From: Gammaproteobacteria bacterium
GTDB lineage: Bacteria; Pseudomonadota; Gammaproteobacteria; Chromatiales; Chromatiaceae
Length of the DNA: 40,017 bases
Direction of reading: 5' to 3'
NCBI GenBank assembly: GCA_013041975.1
Contig: JABDQZ010000065.1
Coordinates: forward strand, 1-40,017
The translations under genes were made by a program, and so were the position numbers. Positions within the stretch are counted from its first letter, which is position 1. Each line of letters begins with the position of its first letter. This document shows positions 26,879 to 33,629 of this stretch, one piece after another. The notes under the pieces were generated by a model, which ran no database searches, had not been told where the DNA came from, and saw only the letters and a program-made list of their open reading frames with translations.

Positions 26879-27712
26879 ATGAGCACATTCGTCATTGGCG
26901 ATATTCAGGGATGCTTTTCTGAACTTGAACAACTGCTTGAAAAAATAGCCTTTGACAGCACTGCGGATAAACTCCTGTTTGCCGGCGACCTGGTCAACCG
27001 CGGACCTGATTCCCTCTCGACCTTGCGCTTTGTAAAAAGCCTTGGAGATAGCGCAGATTCCGTTCTGGGTAACCATGACCTGCACCTTCTGGCTATTTGG
27101 CAAGGTAATGCTTCTCACGCATCAGGCAATAGTCTTGATCCTATAATACAGGCCCCTGACAGCAATGAACTTCTCGAGTGGTTGCGACACCGTCCTTTGT
27201 TGATTCATGTTGAGGAATCCGAGAGCACAATTATCCATGCCGGACTGCCTCCACAATGGACATTGCAGGATGCCAAAAACCATGCGTCGCAACTTGAATC
27301 GGTGTTAAGAGGCGATGGTTTCCATGATTTTTGCATCAATATGTATGGCAACAAGCCTAAAAAATGGCATGACAACCTTGAAGGCATGGATAGACTAAGG
27401 TTCATTACCAATTGCTTTACACGCTTACGGTATTGTACTGAAAAAGACAAACTCAACCTGAAAGACAAGGGTGCTCCGGGTACTCAAAAAACAGGCAGCA
27501 TTCCGTGGTTTGATGTTGAACACCGGAAAACCCGTGATAACCAAATCTTTTTCGGCCACTGGTCTACGCTGGGGTTTTTAAACCGTAATAACGCCTGGTC
27601 GCTTGATACGGGTTGCCTTTGGGGAGGACAATTAACCGCCATCAGACTGGAAGATCTGAAGGTTTTTCAGCTTGAATGCGAAGCCTCCCACAATCCAATG
27701 TCTTTCAGTTAA
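26879..27712 (+). CDS. apaH: Bis(5'-nucleosyl)-tetraphosphatase, symmetrical
   Basis: Hydrolyses Ap4A to two ADP, controlling dinucleoside polyphosphates and, as known in E. coli, removing Np4 caps from RNA. The 277-residue product is a calcineurin-like phosphoesterase with all metal motifs: GDIQGCFSEL (D-x-H/Q position), GDLVNRGPDSL, GNHDLHLL, and later IHAGLPPQW and FFGHWSTLG. In the first motif the residue after Asp-Ile is Gln, as in the ApaH family. It follows apaG closely; AIM24 follows 16 bp later with a good SD. Confidence 0.96.
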   Translation: MSTFVIGDIQGCFSELEQLLEKIAFDSTADKLLFAGDLVNRGPDSLSTLRFVKSLGDSADSVLGNHDLHLLAIWQGNASHASGNSLDPIIQAPDSNELLEWLRHRPLLIHVEESESTIIHAGLPPQWTLQDAKNHASQLESVLRGDGFHDFCINMYGNKPKKWHDNLEGMDRLRFITNCFTRLRYCTEKDKLNLKDKGAPGTQKTGSIPWFDVEHRKTRDNQIFFGHWSTLGFLNRNNAWSLDTGCLWGGQLTAIRLEDLKVFQLECEASHNPMSFS

Positions 27713-27728
27713 TTCATAGGAGAAAATT

Positions 27729-28517
27729 ATGCGCTGCCATGAAGTGGATTACGATATCAAAGGCTCGGAAATGCAACTGGTTGAAATCGAACTGGATCCG
27801 GGAGAAACGGTGATCGCGGAAGCTGGTGCCATGACCTATATGGAGCAGGGCATCGACTTTGAAACAAAAATGGGCGACGGATCAAACCCGGATGAAGGCA
27901 TTTTTGGCAAAATGTTTTCTGCTGGAAAGCGCATGATTACCGGTGAATCCATTTTCACCACCCACTTCAGCAATCATGGCAACGGTAAATCCCGTGTCGC
28001 ATTTGCCGCTCCCTACCCCGGTAATATTGTAGCCCTCAACATGGCTGACATGGGTGAAAAGATCGTCTGCCAGAAAGATGCTTTCCTGTGCGCTGCGCTT
28101 GGCACTAAAGTTGATATTACTTTCAATCGTCGACTGGGTAGCGGCCTGTTCGGTGGTGAAGGCTTTATTCTGCAAAAACTTGAGGGCGATGGCATGGCTT
28201 TCATCCAGGCTGGCGGCACCGTTATCGAAAAAACACTGAATGGTGAGACCTTGCGCGTCGATACGGGTTGCCTGGTCGGTTTCACACAGGGTATTGACTA
28301 CGACATTCAAAGAGCTGGCGGCCTTAAATCAATGGTATTTGGTGGTGAAGGATTGTTTCTGGCCACGCTAAGCGGACAGGGAAAAATCTGGCTACAAAGC
28401 CTGCCATTCTCTCGTATGGCCGATCGAATTCTTGCCAATGCCGCGGGAAGCGGAGGCTCTGACAAGGGTGAAGGTTCAGTACTCGGCGGCATCGGCCGAG
28501 TCCTTGATGGAGACTAG
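27729..28517 (+). CDS. AIM24/TIGR00266 family protein
   Basis: A 262-residue protein of the AIM24 family, a double-stranded beta-helix fold. Recognisable blocks: IELDPGETVIAEAGAMTYME near the start, SAGKRMITGESIFTTHFSN, AAPYPGNIVALNM, GSGLFGGEGFILQKLEGDG, AGGTVIEKTL and VDTGCLVGFTQGIDYDI. Glycine-rich repeated beta turns are obvious. The bacterial function is unknown; the mitochondrial relative is linked to inner-membrane organisation. AGGAG lies just upstream of the ATG. The gene follows apaH by 16 bp and its stop abuts the VOC gene stop from the other strand with no spacer. Confidence 0.88.
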   Translation: MRCHEVDYDIKGSEMQLVEIELDPGETVIAEAGAMTYMEQGIDFETKMGDGSNPDEGIFGKMFSAGKRMITGESIFTTHFSNHGNGKSRVAFAAPYPGNIVALNMADMGEKIVCQKDAFLCAALGTKVDITFNRRLGSGLFGGEGFILQKLEGDGMAFIQAGGTVIEKTLNGETLRVDTGCLVGFTQGIDYDIQRAGGLKSMVFGGEGLFLATLSGQGKIWLQSLPFSRMADRILANAAGSGGSDKGEGSVLGGIGRVLDGD

Positions 28518-28943
28518 TTAGTTCACACCCCGAAGATTTTCCCAATCCGAGATCGGCGGGTGATGAATAATCTGCACCACGGTACCGTCAGGATCGTAGC
28601 AGTAAAAACTTCTTGCCCCGTCTCTGTGGGTACGGGGCTCTGTTCTCATTTGCACATCATGTGAAGCAAGCCATTCAAACCAGTGATCCACATCTTCCCC
28701 AGTCTCCACAAAAACACCAATATGATCCAGACGCTGAGCTGCTTCATTTCTCGGTATTGACGCATCAGCCTGATGCAGGGCCAGATTGTCACTGCCGGAA
28801 GTCAGATAGATATTCTGATCATCCGGCTCCCACTCGACCTGCATACCCAGCAGTTCCGTGTAAAACTGCAAACAGGCTTTCATGTCGCGAACATAAAGTG
28901 CAACATGGCGCATACCATAGCCTATAGAAGGACGACCACTCAT
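28518..28943 (-). CDS. VOC/glyoxalase-superfamily protein
   Basis: A 141-residue protein of one VOC unit made of two beta-alpha-beta-beta-beta modules: MRHVALYVRDMKACLQFYTELLGM begins the first and LDHIGVFVETGEDVDHWFEWL the second, closing with FYCYDPDGTVVQIIHHP. Candidate metal ligands are the His of RHVAL, the His of LDHIG and a C-terminal acidic or His position. The VOC superfamily includes glyoxalase I, dioxygenases and antibiotic-binding proteins, so no substrate can be named. Its ATG overlaps the stop of the upstream OsmC-like gene by 4 bp (ATGA), so the two are co-translated, which fits a shared detoxification or redox role (inference). Confidence 0.85.
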   Translation of the reverse strand: MSGRPSIGYGMRHVALYVRDMKACLQFYTELLGMQVEWEPDDQNIYLTSGSDNLALHQADASIPRNEAAQRLDHIGVFVETGEDVDHWFEWLASHDVQMRTEPRTHRDGARSFYCYDPDGTVVQIIHHPPISDWENLRGVN

Positions 28944-29380
28944 GGGTTTTCCTCCTCCGCACCGGCGGTATCAATGACTTCATAGTCATGGGTAATATCA
29001 GCCGCCTTGGCCAGCATCAACGAAGCTGAACAGAACTTTTCCGCACTAAGCTTCACCGCACGGGATACCACCTTGTCAGTCAGCCCCGGACCACTCACCT
29101 TGAAATGCACATGAATTTTGGTGAAAACCTTGGGGTCTTTTTCTGCACGCTCTGCTTCAATTTCTACTTCACAACCTGCAACTTCATTGCGGCCTCTTGT
29201 CAAAATGTGAACTACGTCAAATTCTGTACACCCACCAAGTCCCAATAACAACATTTCCATGGGACGCGGGCCCATATCTCGTCCACCATATTCAGGTGCG
29301 CCATCCATTGTGACTCTGTGACCGCTACCGGCTTCACCCACCATCATGGCACCATCAACCCATTTAACGCGTGCTTTCAT
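28940..29380 (-). CDS. OsmC-family protein (YhfA-like)
   Basis: A 146-residue OsmC/Ohr fold protein. The two redox cysteines of the family are present: one in LLLGLGGCTEFDV and one in SAEKFCSASLML. The GAPEYGGRDMGPRPMEMLL stretch is the usual dimer and active-site loop. OsmC/Ohr proteins reduce organic hydroperoxides; the YhfA subgroup next to crp genes has an unproven role. AGGA about 8 bases upstream supports the ATG. It is divergent from the crp/vfr gene, the same neighbourhood seen in pseudomonads and E. coli (yhfA-crp), and overlaps the VOC gene by 4 bp. Confidence 0.88.
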   Translation of the reverse strand: MKARVKWVDGAMMVGEAGSGHRVTMDGAPEYGGRDMGPRPMEMLLLGLGGCTEFDVVHILTRGRNEVAGCEVEIEAERAEKDPKVFTKIHVHFKVSGPGLTDKVVSRAVKLSAEKFCSASLMLAKAADITHDYEVIDTAGAEEENP

Positions 29381-29435
29381 ATCAAATCCTGAATTTTTCT
29401 TATGTTTAAGTATAGTTTAACGTCTGACCACCACT

Positions 29436-29441
29436 TATACT
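29436..29441 (+). promoter_or_regulatory. Candidate -10 box for crp/vfr inside a small palindrome
   Basis: TATACT (5 of 6 to consensus) lies 28 bases upstream of the crp ATG, with AAGGA at 29455-29459 as the ribosome-binding site. It sits in a short inverted repeat, ACCAC-TTATACT-GTGGT, which could be an operator; the -35 region is poor, which would fit an activator-dependent or autoregulated promoter. This is weak evidence without transcription data. Confidence 0.35.
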
Positions 29442-29469
29442 GTGGTTAGCAAACAAGGATCAGCCAGAA

Positions 29470-30123
29470 ATGTCGATAGTACAACCGCCACAACCCGAGC
29501 CACCTTACCTGAAACCCTTTCTGGCGCATTGCCATCGACGTAAATATCCGGCACGCACAGAATTCATTCACCCGGGCGATCCGGCAGACAGTCTGTATTA
29601 TCTCATCGATGGCTCGGTAACGGTACTGATGGAAGATGAAGAAGGCCATGAAATTATTCTGACTTACCTGAATAAAGGAGTGTTTATTGGTGAAATGGGG
29701 CTGTTCATGGCCCAGCCCGAACGTACGGTGATGGTACGTTCAAGGACCCCCTGTGAACTCGGTGAAATCTCTTATAGCAAGCTTAATCAGCTGTTTGAAA
29801 CTGACCTTGCACCTTATATGCAGGATATTTATTATGCTTTGGGCAAACAACTAACCGAGCGCTTAAAAAACACCAACCAGAAAGTTGGGCACCTGGCTTT
29901 TCTTGATGTTACGGGGCGCATCGCGGGCACCCTGCTTGAATTATGTAAGCAGCCTGATGCCATGACCCACCCCGATGGTATGCAGATTAAAATTACCCGA
30001 CAGGAAATCGGCCGTATTGTTGGTTGCTCGCGTGAAATGGCAGGTCGCGTATTAAAAAATATTGAAGAGCAGGGGCTGATTGACGTTCACGGTAAAACCA
30101 TTGTCGTTTTTGGAACGCGTTAA
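29470..30123 (+). CDS. crp: Crp/Vfr-type cyclic AMP receptor transcription factor
   Basis: A 217-residue global regulator. The N-terminal cyclic-nucleotide domain (about 20-120) has YYLIDGSVTVLMEDEEG and FIGEMGLF with the Gly74-Glu75 pair and Arg85 that contact cAMP. Positions equivalent to E. coli Ser83 and Ser128 are Thr86 and Asn136, so ligand affinity may differ. The C-terminal winged helix has VTGRIAGTLLELCKQPDAMTHPDG and the recognition helix RQEIGRIVGCSREMAGRVLK, almost the same as in Crp and Vfr, so the DNA site should be the usual TGTGA-N6-TCACA. The stop shares TTAA with the convergent trpC stop. The position next to OsmC and trpC is conserved in pseudomonads. Confidence 0.93.
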   Translation: MSIVQPPQPEPPYLKPFLAHCHRRKYPARTEFIHPGDPADSLYYLIDGSVTVLMEDEEGHEIILTYLNKGVFIGEMGLFMAQPERTVMVRSRTPCELGEISYSKLNQLFETDLAPYMQDIYYALGKQLTERLKNTNQKVGHLAFLDVTGRIAGTLLELCKQPDAMTHPDGMQIKITRQEIGRIVGCSREMAGRVLKNIEEQGLIDVHGKTIVVFGTR

Positions 30124-30917
30124 CCAAAAAGCTCAGACAATTTTTCCCCGGGCTCATCAGCTCGCATAAAAGCTTCTCCGACCAGAAAGGCATCGACGTT
30201 ATTATCTCGCATCAGCTTCACATCTTCTTTGCTGTGAATACCGCTTTCAGTCACCACGATTGATTGTTGCGGAATCTGCTCCAGCATTTTTAACGTCGTA
30301 TCAAGACTGACCTCAAAAGTTCTCAGGTTACGGTTGTTAATACCGATCAAGCGGTTATTCAATTTCAGTGCACGTTGTAATTCATCCTCATCATGCACCT
30401 CGACCGGCACATCCATGCCCAGTTCATGCGCCAGGTCGTTAAGGGTTTTCATCTGCTCATCCTCAAGGCAGGCAACGATCAGCAATATACAATCTGCGCC
30501 GATCGCCCTGGCTTCGTAAACCTGGTAGGTATCAATAATAAAGTCCTTACGGATCACCGGTAACGAACAGGCGGCCCTGGCCTCTTGAAGGTATTCGTCA
30601 CTTCCCTGAAAAAAATCCTCATCAGTCAGCACTGACAAACAGGCTGCTCCACCCTTTTGGTAGGAACGGGCAATATCAGCTGGACGAAAGTCTTCACGCA
30701 ACACACCTTTTGAGGGGGAGGCTTTTTTTATTTCGGAAATCACTCCCGCCTTTCCTGCATCGATTTTTGCCACAATAGCATCAACAAAACCACGCGGTGT
30801 ATCAGCAGTTTTCAGTTTTTCTCGCAGACCTGCTGCGGTGATACATTCTTTTCTGGCTGCTATCTCTTCGAGTTTACGATTGACTATCTTTTTAAGGATA
30901 TCAGGGGTGTTTGCCAT
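30120..30917 (-). CDS. trpC: Indole-3-glycerol phosphate synthase
   Basis: Closes the indole ring from CdRP in tryptophan biosynthesis. The 265-residue TIM barrel has the family length. Visible: ISEIKKASPSKGVLREDF (catalytic Lys region), LSVLTDEDFFQGS, PVIRKDFIIDTYQVYEARAIGAD, EVHDEDEL, GINNRNLRTFEV, VTESGIHSKEDV and AFLVGEAFMR. It is the monofunctional form, without a TrpF domain. Normally it follows trpD directly; here greB and a CoA-binding gene lie between on the other strand, so trpC needs its own promoter, and a candidate -10 box is present. It ends overlapping crp by 4 bp. Confidence 0.96.
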   Translation of the reverse strand: MANTPDILKKIVNRKLEEIAARKECITAAGLREKLKTADTPRGFVDAIVAKIDAGKAGVISEIKKASPSKGVLREDFRPADIARSYQKGGAACLSVLTDEDFFQGSDEYLQEARAACSLPVIRKDFIIDTYQVYEARAIGADCILLIVACLEDEQMKTLNDLAHELGMDVPVEVHDEDELQRALKLNNRLIGINNRNLRTFEVSLDTTLKMLEQIPQQSIVVTESGIHSKEDVKLMRDNNVDAFLVGEAFMRADEPGEKLSELFG

Positions 30918-30955
30918 TGTTTTTCCGGCGCTAAATTTGAGATTAAGATTGAAGC

Positions 30956-30961
30956 ATTATA
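30956..30961 (-). promoter_or_regulatory. Candidate -10 box for trpC
   Basis: On the minus strand this reads TATAAT, perfect consensus, giving an expected leader of about 32 bases before the trpC ATG. The -35 region is weak and would fall at the edge of the large inverted repeat 30982-31037. A separate trpC promoter is expected because the gene is cut off from trpD. Confidence 0.45.
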
Positions 30962-30981
30962 CTCTAATATGCCCCGAGCAA

Positions 30982-31037
30982 AGCAGGTTCCAGTACTCAT
31001 TTAATGAGACTTCTGTAAATGAGTACTGGAACCTGCT
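30982..31037. repeat. 21-bp perfect inverted repeat between trpC and the CoA-binding gene
   Basis: The left arm 30982-31002 (AGCAGGTTCCAG...) is the exact reverse complement of the right arm 31017-31037, with a 14-base loop. It lies in the divergent gap between trpC (starts 30917) and the CoA-binding gene (starts 31106). There is no T-run directly after either arm, so it does not resemble a simple terminator. It may be a REP/MITE-like element, an operator, or a scar at the edge of the cassette that splits the trp genes. A partial third copy, GAAGCAGGT, lies at 31052-31060. Confidence 0.8.
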
Positions 31038-31105
31038 CGCAATTTCTGTGGGAAGCAGGTGTTATATAAAAACCTGAAAAACAGATACGAACCGGAACCC
31101 AAAAC

Positions 31106-31480
31106 ATGTCAAATATCGAACATCATGTAGTTGTACTTGGAGCAACACCCAAACCAGGCCGTTTTGCCCACCAGGCTGTACTACTTTTAAAAAAGCATGA
31201 ATACAAAATTACTCCCGTTCATCCGCGTTTTGAAGAAATCGAAGGAATAAGCGCAGTAAAATATTTGAGTGAGATTAACGACCCTGTTCAAACGCTGACT
31301 CTGTATGTCGGTGCAAGCAAGCTCGACAACATGGTTGACGAGGTTCTTGATTTAAACCCCCAAAGAGTCATCTTCAATCCCGGTACCGAATCACGTGCTT
31401 TACAAAAAGCCTTGTCTGGAAAAAACATCCAGTGGGTCGAAGACTGCACACTGGTGATGCTCAACTCCGGAACCTTCTGA
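31106..31480 (+). CDS. CoA-binding domain protein (Rossmann fold, small)
   Basis: A 124-residue single-domain protein of the CoA-binding/succinyl-CoA-synthetase-alpha N-domain type. Features: VVVLGATPKPGRFAHQAVLLLKKHEY is the dinucleotide-binding beta-alpha-beta, ITPVHPRFEEIEGI the next strand, TLYVGASKL and VIFNPGTES the later loops, ending with the WVEDCTLVML strand. The related YccU-type proteins bind CoA in vitro; the physiological role is unknown. It begins the two-gene cassette with greB (1 bp apart) that interrupts the trp genes. It lacks the rest of succinyl-CoA synthetase, so it is not that enzyme. Confidence 0.83.
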   Translation: MSNIEHHVVVLGATPKPGRFAHQAVLLLKKHEYKITPVHPRFEEIEGISAVKYLSEINDPVQTLTLYVGASKLDNMVDEVLDLNPQRVIFNPGTESRALQKALSGKNIQWVEDCTLVMLNSGTF

Positions 31481-31481
31481 A

Positions 31482-31985
31482 ATGGGGCGCTATCGTCCAC
31501 CGGCAGCACCGAAATCCCCCTATATCACCCGGCAGGGCTACGATAGCCTTTCACAGGAACAGAATGATTTATGGAAAAAGCGCAAGGAAGTGGTCAAGGC
31601 ATTAGCAGCCGCGGCGGCCGAAGGGGATCGTTCGGAAAATGCTGAATATATTTACCGCAAAAAACAGTTACGCGAAATTGACAGGCGCATTCGTTACCTT
31701 CAAAAACGCCTGCCTGATCTGAAAGTCGTCGAAACCCTTCCAGATAACCCCGCACAGATTTTCTTTGGCGCACAGGTAACACTGGAAAATGATGATGGCG
31801 AAGAAATTCAGTATCGGATTGTCGGACCGGATGAGTTTGATCCTGCCAGAAACTACATCAGTATGGATTCACCGGTAGCCAGGGCCTTGATGAAAAAGTG
31901 CATTGATGATGATGTCAGCGTCAATACACCCGGCGGACAAATCAATTATCTTGTCGTTAATGTCAGCTATCAAAGCTCTGACTGA
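31482..31985 (+). CDS. greB: Transcription elongation factor GreB
   Basis: Rescues backtracked RNA polymerase by stimulating transcript cleavage through the secondary channel. The 167-residue product fits GreB. The N-terminal coiled coil (about 15-85) carries the acidic tip AEGDRSENAEYIYRKKQLREID, with the Asp-Arg-Ser-Glu-Asn tip residues that chelate the second Mg2+; the YIYRKK basic patch distinguishes GreB from GreA. The C-terminal FKBP-like domain has RIVGPDEFDPARNYISMDSPVARAL. It starts 1 bp after the CoA-binding gene. Its 3' end overlaps the convergent trpD by 23 bp, the deepest overlap in the window. Confidence 0.95.
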   Translation: MGRYRPPAAPKSPYITRQGYDSLSQEQNDLWKKRKEVVKALAAAAAEGDRSENAEYIYRKKQLREIDRRIRYLQKRLPDLKVVETLPDNPAQIFFGAQVTLENDDGEEIQYRIVGPDEFDPARNYISMDSPVARALMKKCIDDDVSVNTPGGQINYLVVNVSYQSSD

Positions 31986-32985
31986 CGACAATCAGCTGAT
32001 CCAGACAGTTTCTGGCATCACCACTCCATATCACTTCTGCTGCTTTCTCAACACCAGCTTTTAATGTATCTGCAATGCCGGAAGCATAAATCGCTGCGCC
32101 GGCATTCATAATGACAATATCACGTGCCGGGCCTGGTTGATCTTCCAGCAGATTGCGAATGATATCCAGACTATGCGCTGCATCATCGGCCTTGATTTGA
32201 GTGATAGGCGTGCGCTCCAGACCAAAGTCTTCCGGCTGAATACTGTAACGCCTGATCTGTCCGTCTTTTAATTCAGCCACTTCGGTTTTATCACCAATAC
32301 TGATCTCGTCCAGACCATCGCAAGCATGCACAACCAGCACGTGACGACTACCCAGTTTCTGTAATACACTGGCCATGGGTTCCAGCAGTTCATCACTGAA
32401 CACACCTAACACCTGGTTTGGAGCTGAGGCCGGATTGGTCAATGGACCAAGCACATTGAAAACCGTTCTTGCTGCCATTTCCTTACGTGGGCCGATGGCA
32501 TGTTTCATCGCACCATGATGTGCTGGAGCAAACATAAAGCCAACACCAACTTTATTGATGCATTCAGCAACCTGTTCAGGTTTAAGGTTAAGGTTTACAC
32601 CAGCCGCTTCCAGTACGTCGGCTGAACCGGATTTTGATGAGACCGAACGGTTACCATGCTTGGCAACCTTGGCACCTGCTGCTGCAACCACAAATGCCGA
32701 GGCGGTAGAGATATTGAAGGTACCTGAAGCATCACCACCTGTACCACAGGTATCAACCAGGTGCTCGGAACTGACATCAACCTTTGCCGCCAGATCGCGC
32801 ATGACGGCAGCTGCCGCTGCGATTTCATTGACAGTCTCGCCCTTCATACGCAAGCCGATCAGGAAACCACCGATCTGGGCATCCGTTGCACCACCGGTCA
32901 TGATGGTCTGCATGACAGACTGCATTTCCTCTTCGGAAAGGTCTTTTCGTTGCAGTACTGCATTTATCGCCTGTGGTAATTCCAT
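31963..32985 (-). CDS. trpD: Anthranilate phosphoribosyltransferase
   Basis: Transfers the phosphoribosyl group of PRPP to anthranilate. The 340-residue product is the standard length. Visible: GGFLIGLRMKGET, DTCGTGGDASGTFNISTASAFVVAA (PRPP-binding loops with GTGGD), AKHGNRSVSSKSGSADVLEAAG, FMFAPAHHGAMKHAIGPRKEM, FNVLGPLTNP and VLVVHACDGLDEISIGDKT with the Mg-binding DE pair. GGGGGA just upstream of the ATG is a strong SD. It follows trpG by 60 bp and overlaps greB at its end, where trpC would normally continue. Confidence 0.97.
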   Translation of the reverse strand: MELPQAINAVLQRKDLSEEEMQSVMQTIMTGGATDAQIGGFLIGLRMKGETVNEIAAAAAVMRDLAAKVDVSSEHLVDTCGTGGDASGTFNISTASAFVVAAAGAKVAKHGNRSVSSKSGSADVLEAAGVNLNLKPEQVAECINKVGVGFMFAPAHHGAMKHAIGPRKEMAARTVFNVLGPLTNPASAPNQVLGVFSDELLEPMASVLQKLGSRHVLVVHACDGLDEISIGDKTEVAELKDGQIRRYSIQPEDFGLERTPITQIKADDAAHSLDIIRNLLEDQPGPARDIVIMNAGAAIYASGIADTLKAGVEKAAEVIWSGDARNCLDQLIVVSQSFDS

Positions 32986-33045
32986 TCTTCCCCCTAAATG
33001 AATATTCAGCTAATTAGCCTGCCTGCATTCGCACAATATCAGAAT

Positions 33046-33627
33046 TTATTTACCTTCAAGAAAATTTTTCAACATCTGGTGGCCGTGGTCGGTCAAAATT
33101 GACTCCGGGTGAAACTGCACACCCTGAATATCATATTCCTTATGACGAACACCCATGATTTCATCCACCTCACCATTCTCTTCCTGCGTCCAGGCCGTCA
33201 TCTCAAGACAATCCGGCATAGATGCTTTTTCAATCACCAGAGAATGGTAACGAGTGGCCTGAAACGGATTATCCAGTCCGGAAAACACGCCGGCATCTGC
33301 ATGATGAATCGGTGATGTTTTACCATGCATCACTTCAGCTGCATGCACAATTTTACCGCCAAAAGCCTGGCCAATGGACTGATGTCCAAGACAAACACCG
33401 AGCACCGGTATTTTTCCGGCAAACTCCAGAATGGCCTCGACGGAAACACCCGCTTCCATGGGCGTACAGGGCCCGGGGGATATCACCAGGTGATCTGGCT
33501 TCAGCGCTTTGATAGCTCCAATATCCAGCTCATCATTACGCACAACCTTCACGTCTGCATCCAGCTCACCGAAATACTGCACCAGGTTGTAGGTAAAGGA
33601 ATCGTAGTTATCAATCATCAACAACAT
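33046..33627 (-). CDS. trpG: Anthranilate synthase glutamine amidotransferase subunit
   Basis: Supplies ammonia from glutamine to TrpE; the sequence alone does not exclude sharing with p-aminobenzoate synthase (PabA). The 193-residue class I glutaminase shows MLLMIDNYDSFTYNLVQYF, ISPGPCTP (oxyanion region), VLGVCLGHQSIGQAFGG with nucleophile Cys79, and VQFHPESI with the His-Glu pair. An upstream in-frame ATG (33723) lies inside trpE and gives a non-homologous N-terminus; the ATG at 33625-33627 has AGGGAGA about 7 bases upstream and the right start. Only 2 bp separate it from the trpE stop. Confidence 0.96.
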   Translation of the reverse strand: MLLMIDNYDSFTYNLVQYFGELDADVKVVRNDELDIGAIKALKPDHLVISPGPCTPMEAGVSVEAILEFAGKIPVLGVCLGHQSIGQAFGGKIVHAAEVMHGKTSPIHHADAGVFSGLDNPFQATRYHSLVIEKASMPDCLEMTAWTQEENGEVDEIMGVRHKEYDIQGVQFHPESILTDHGHQMLKNFLEGK

Positions 33628-33629
33628 AA

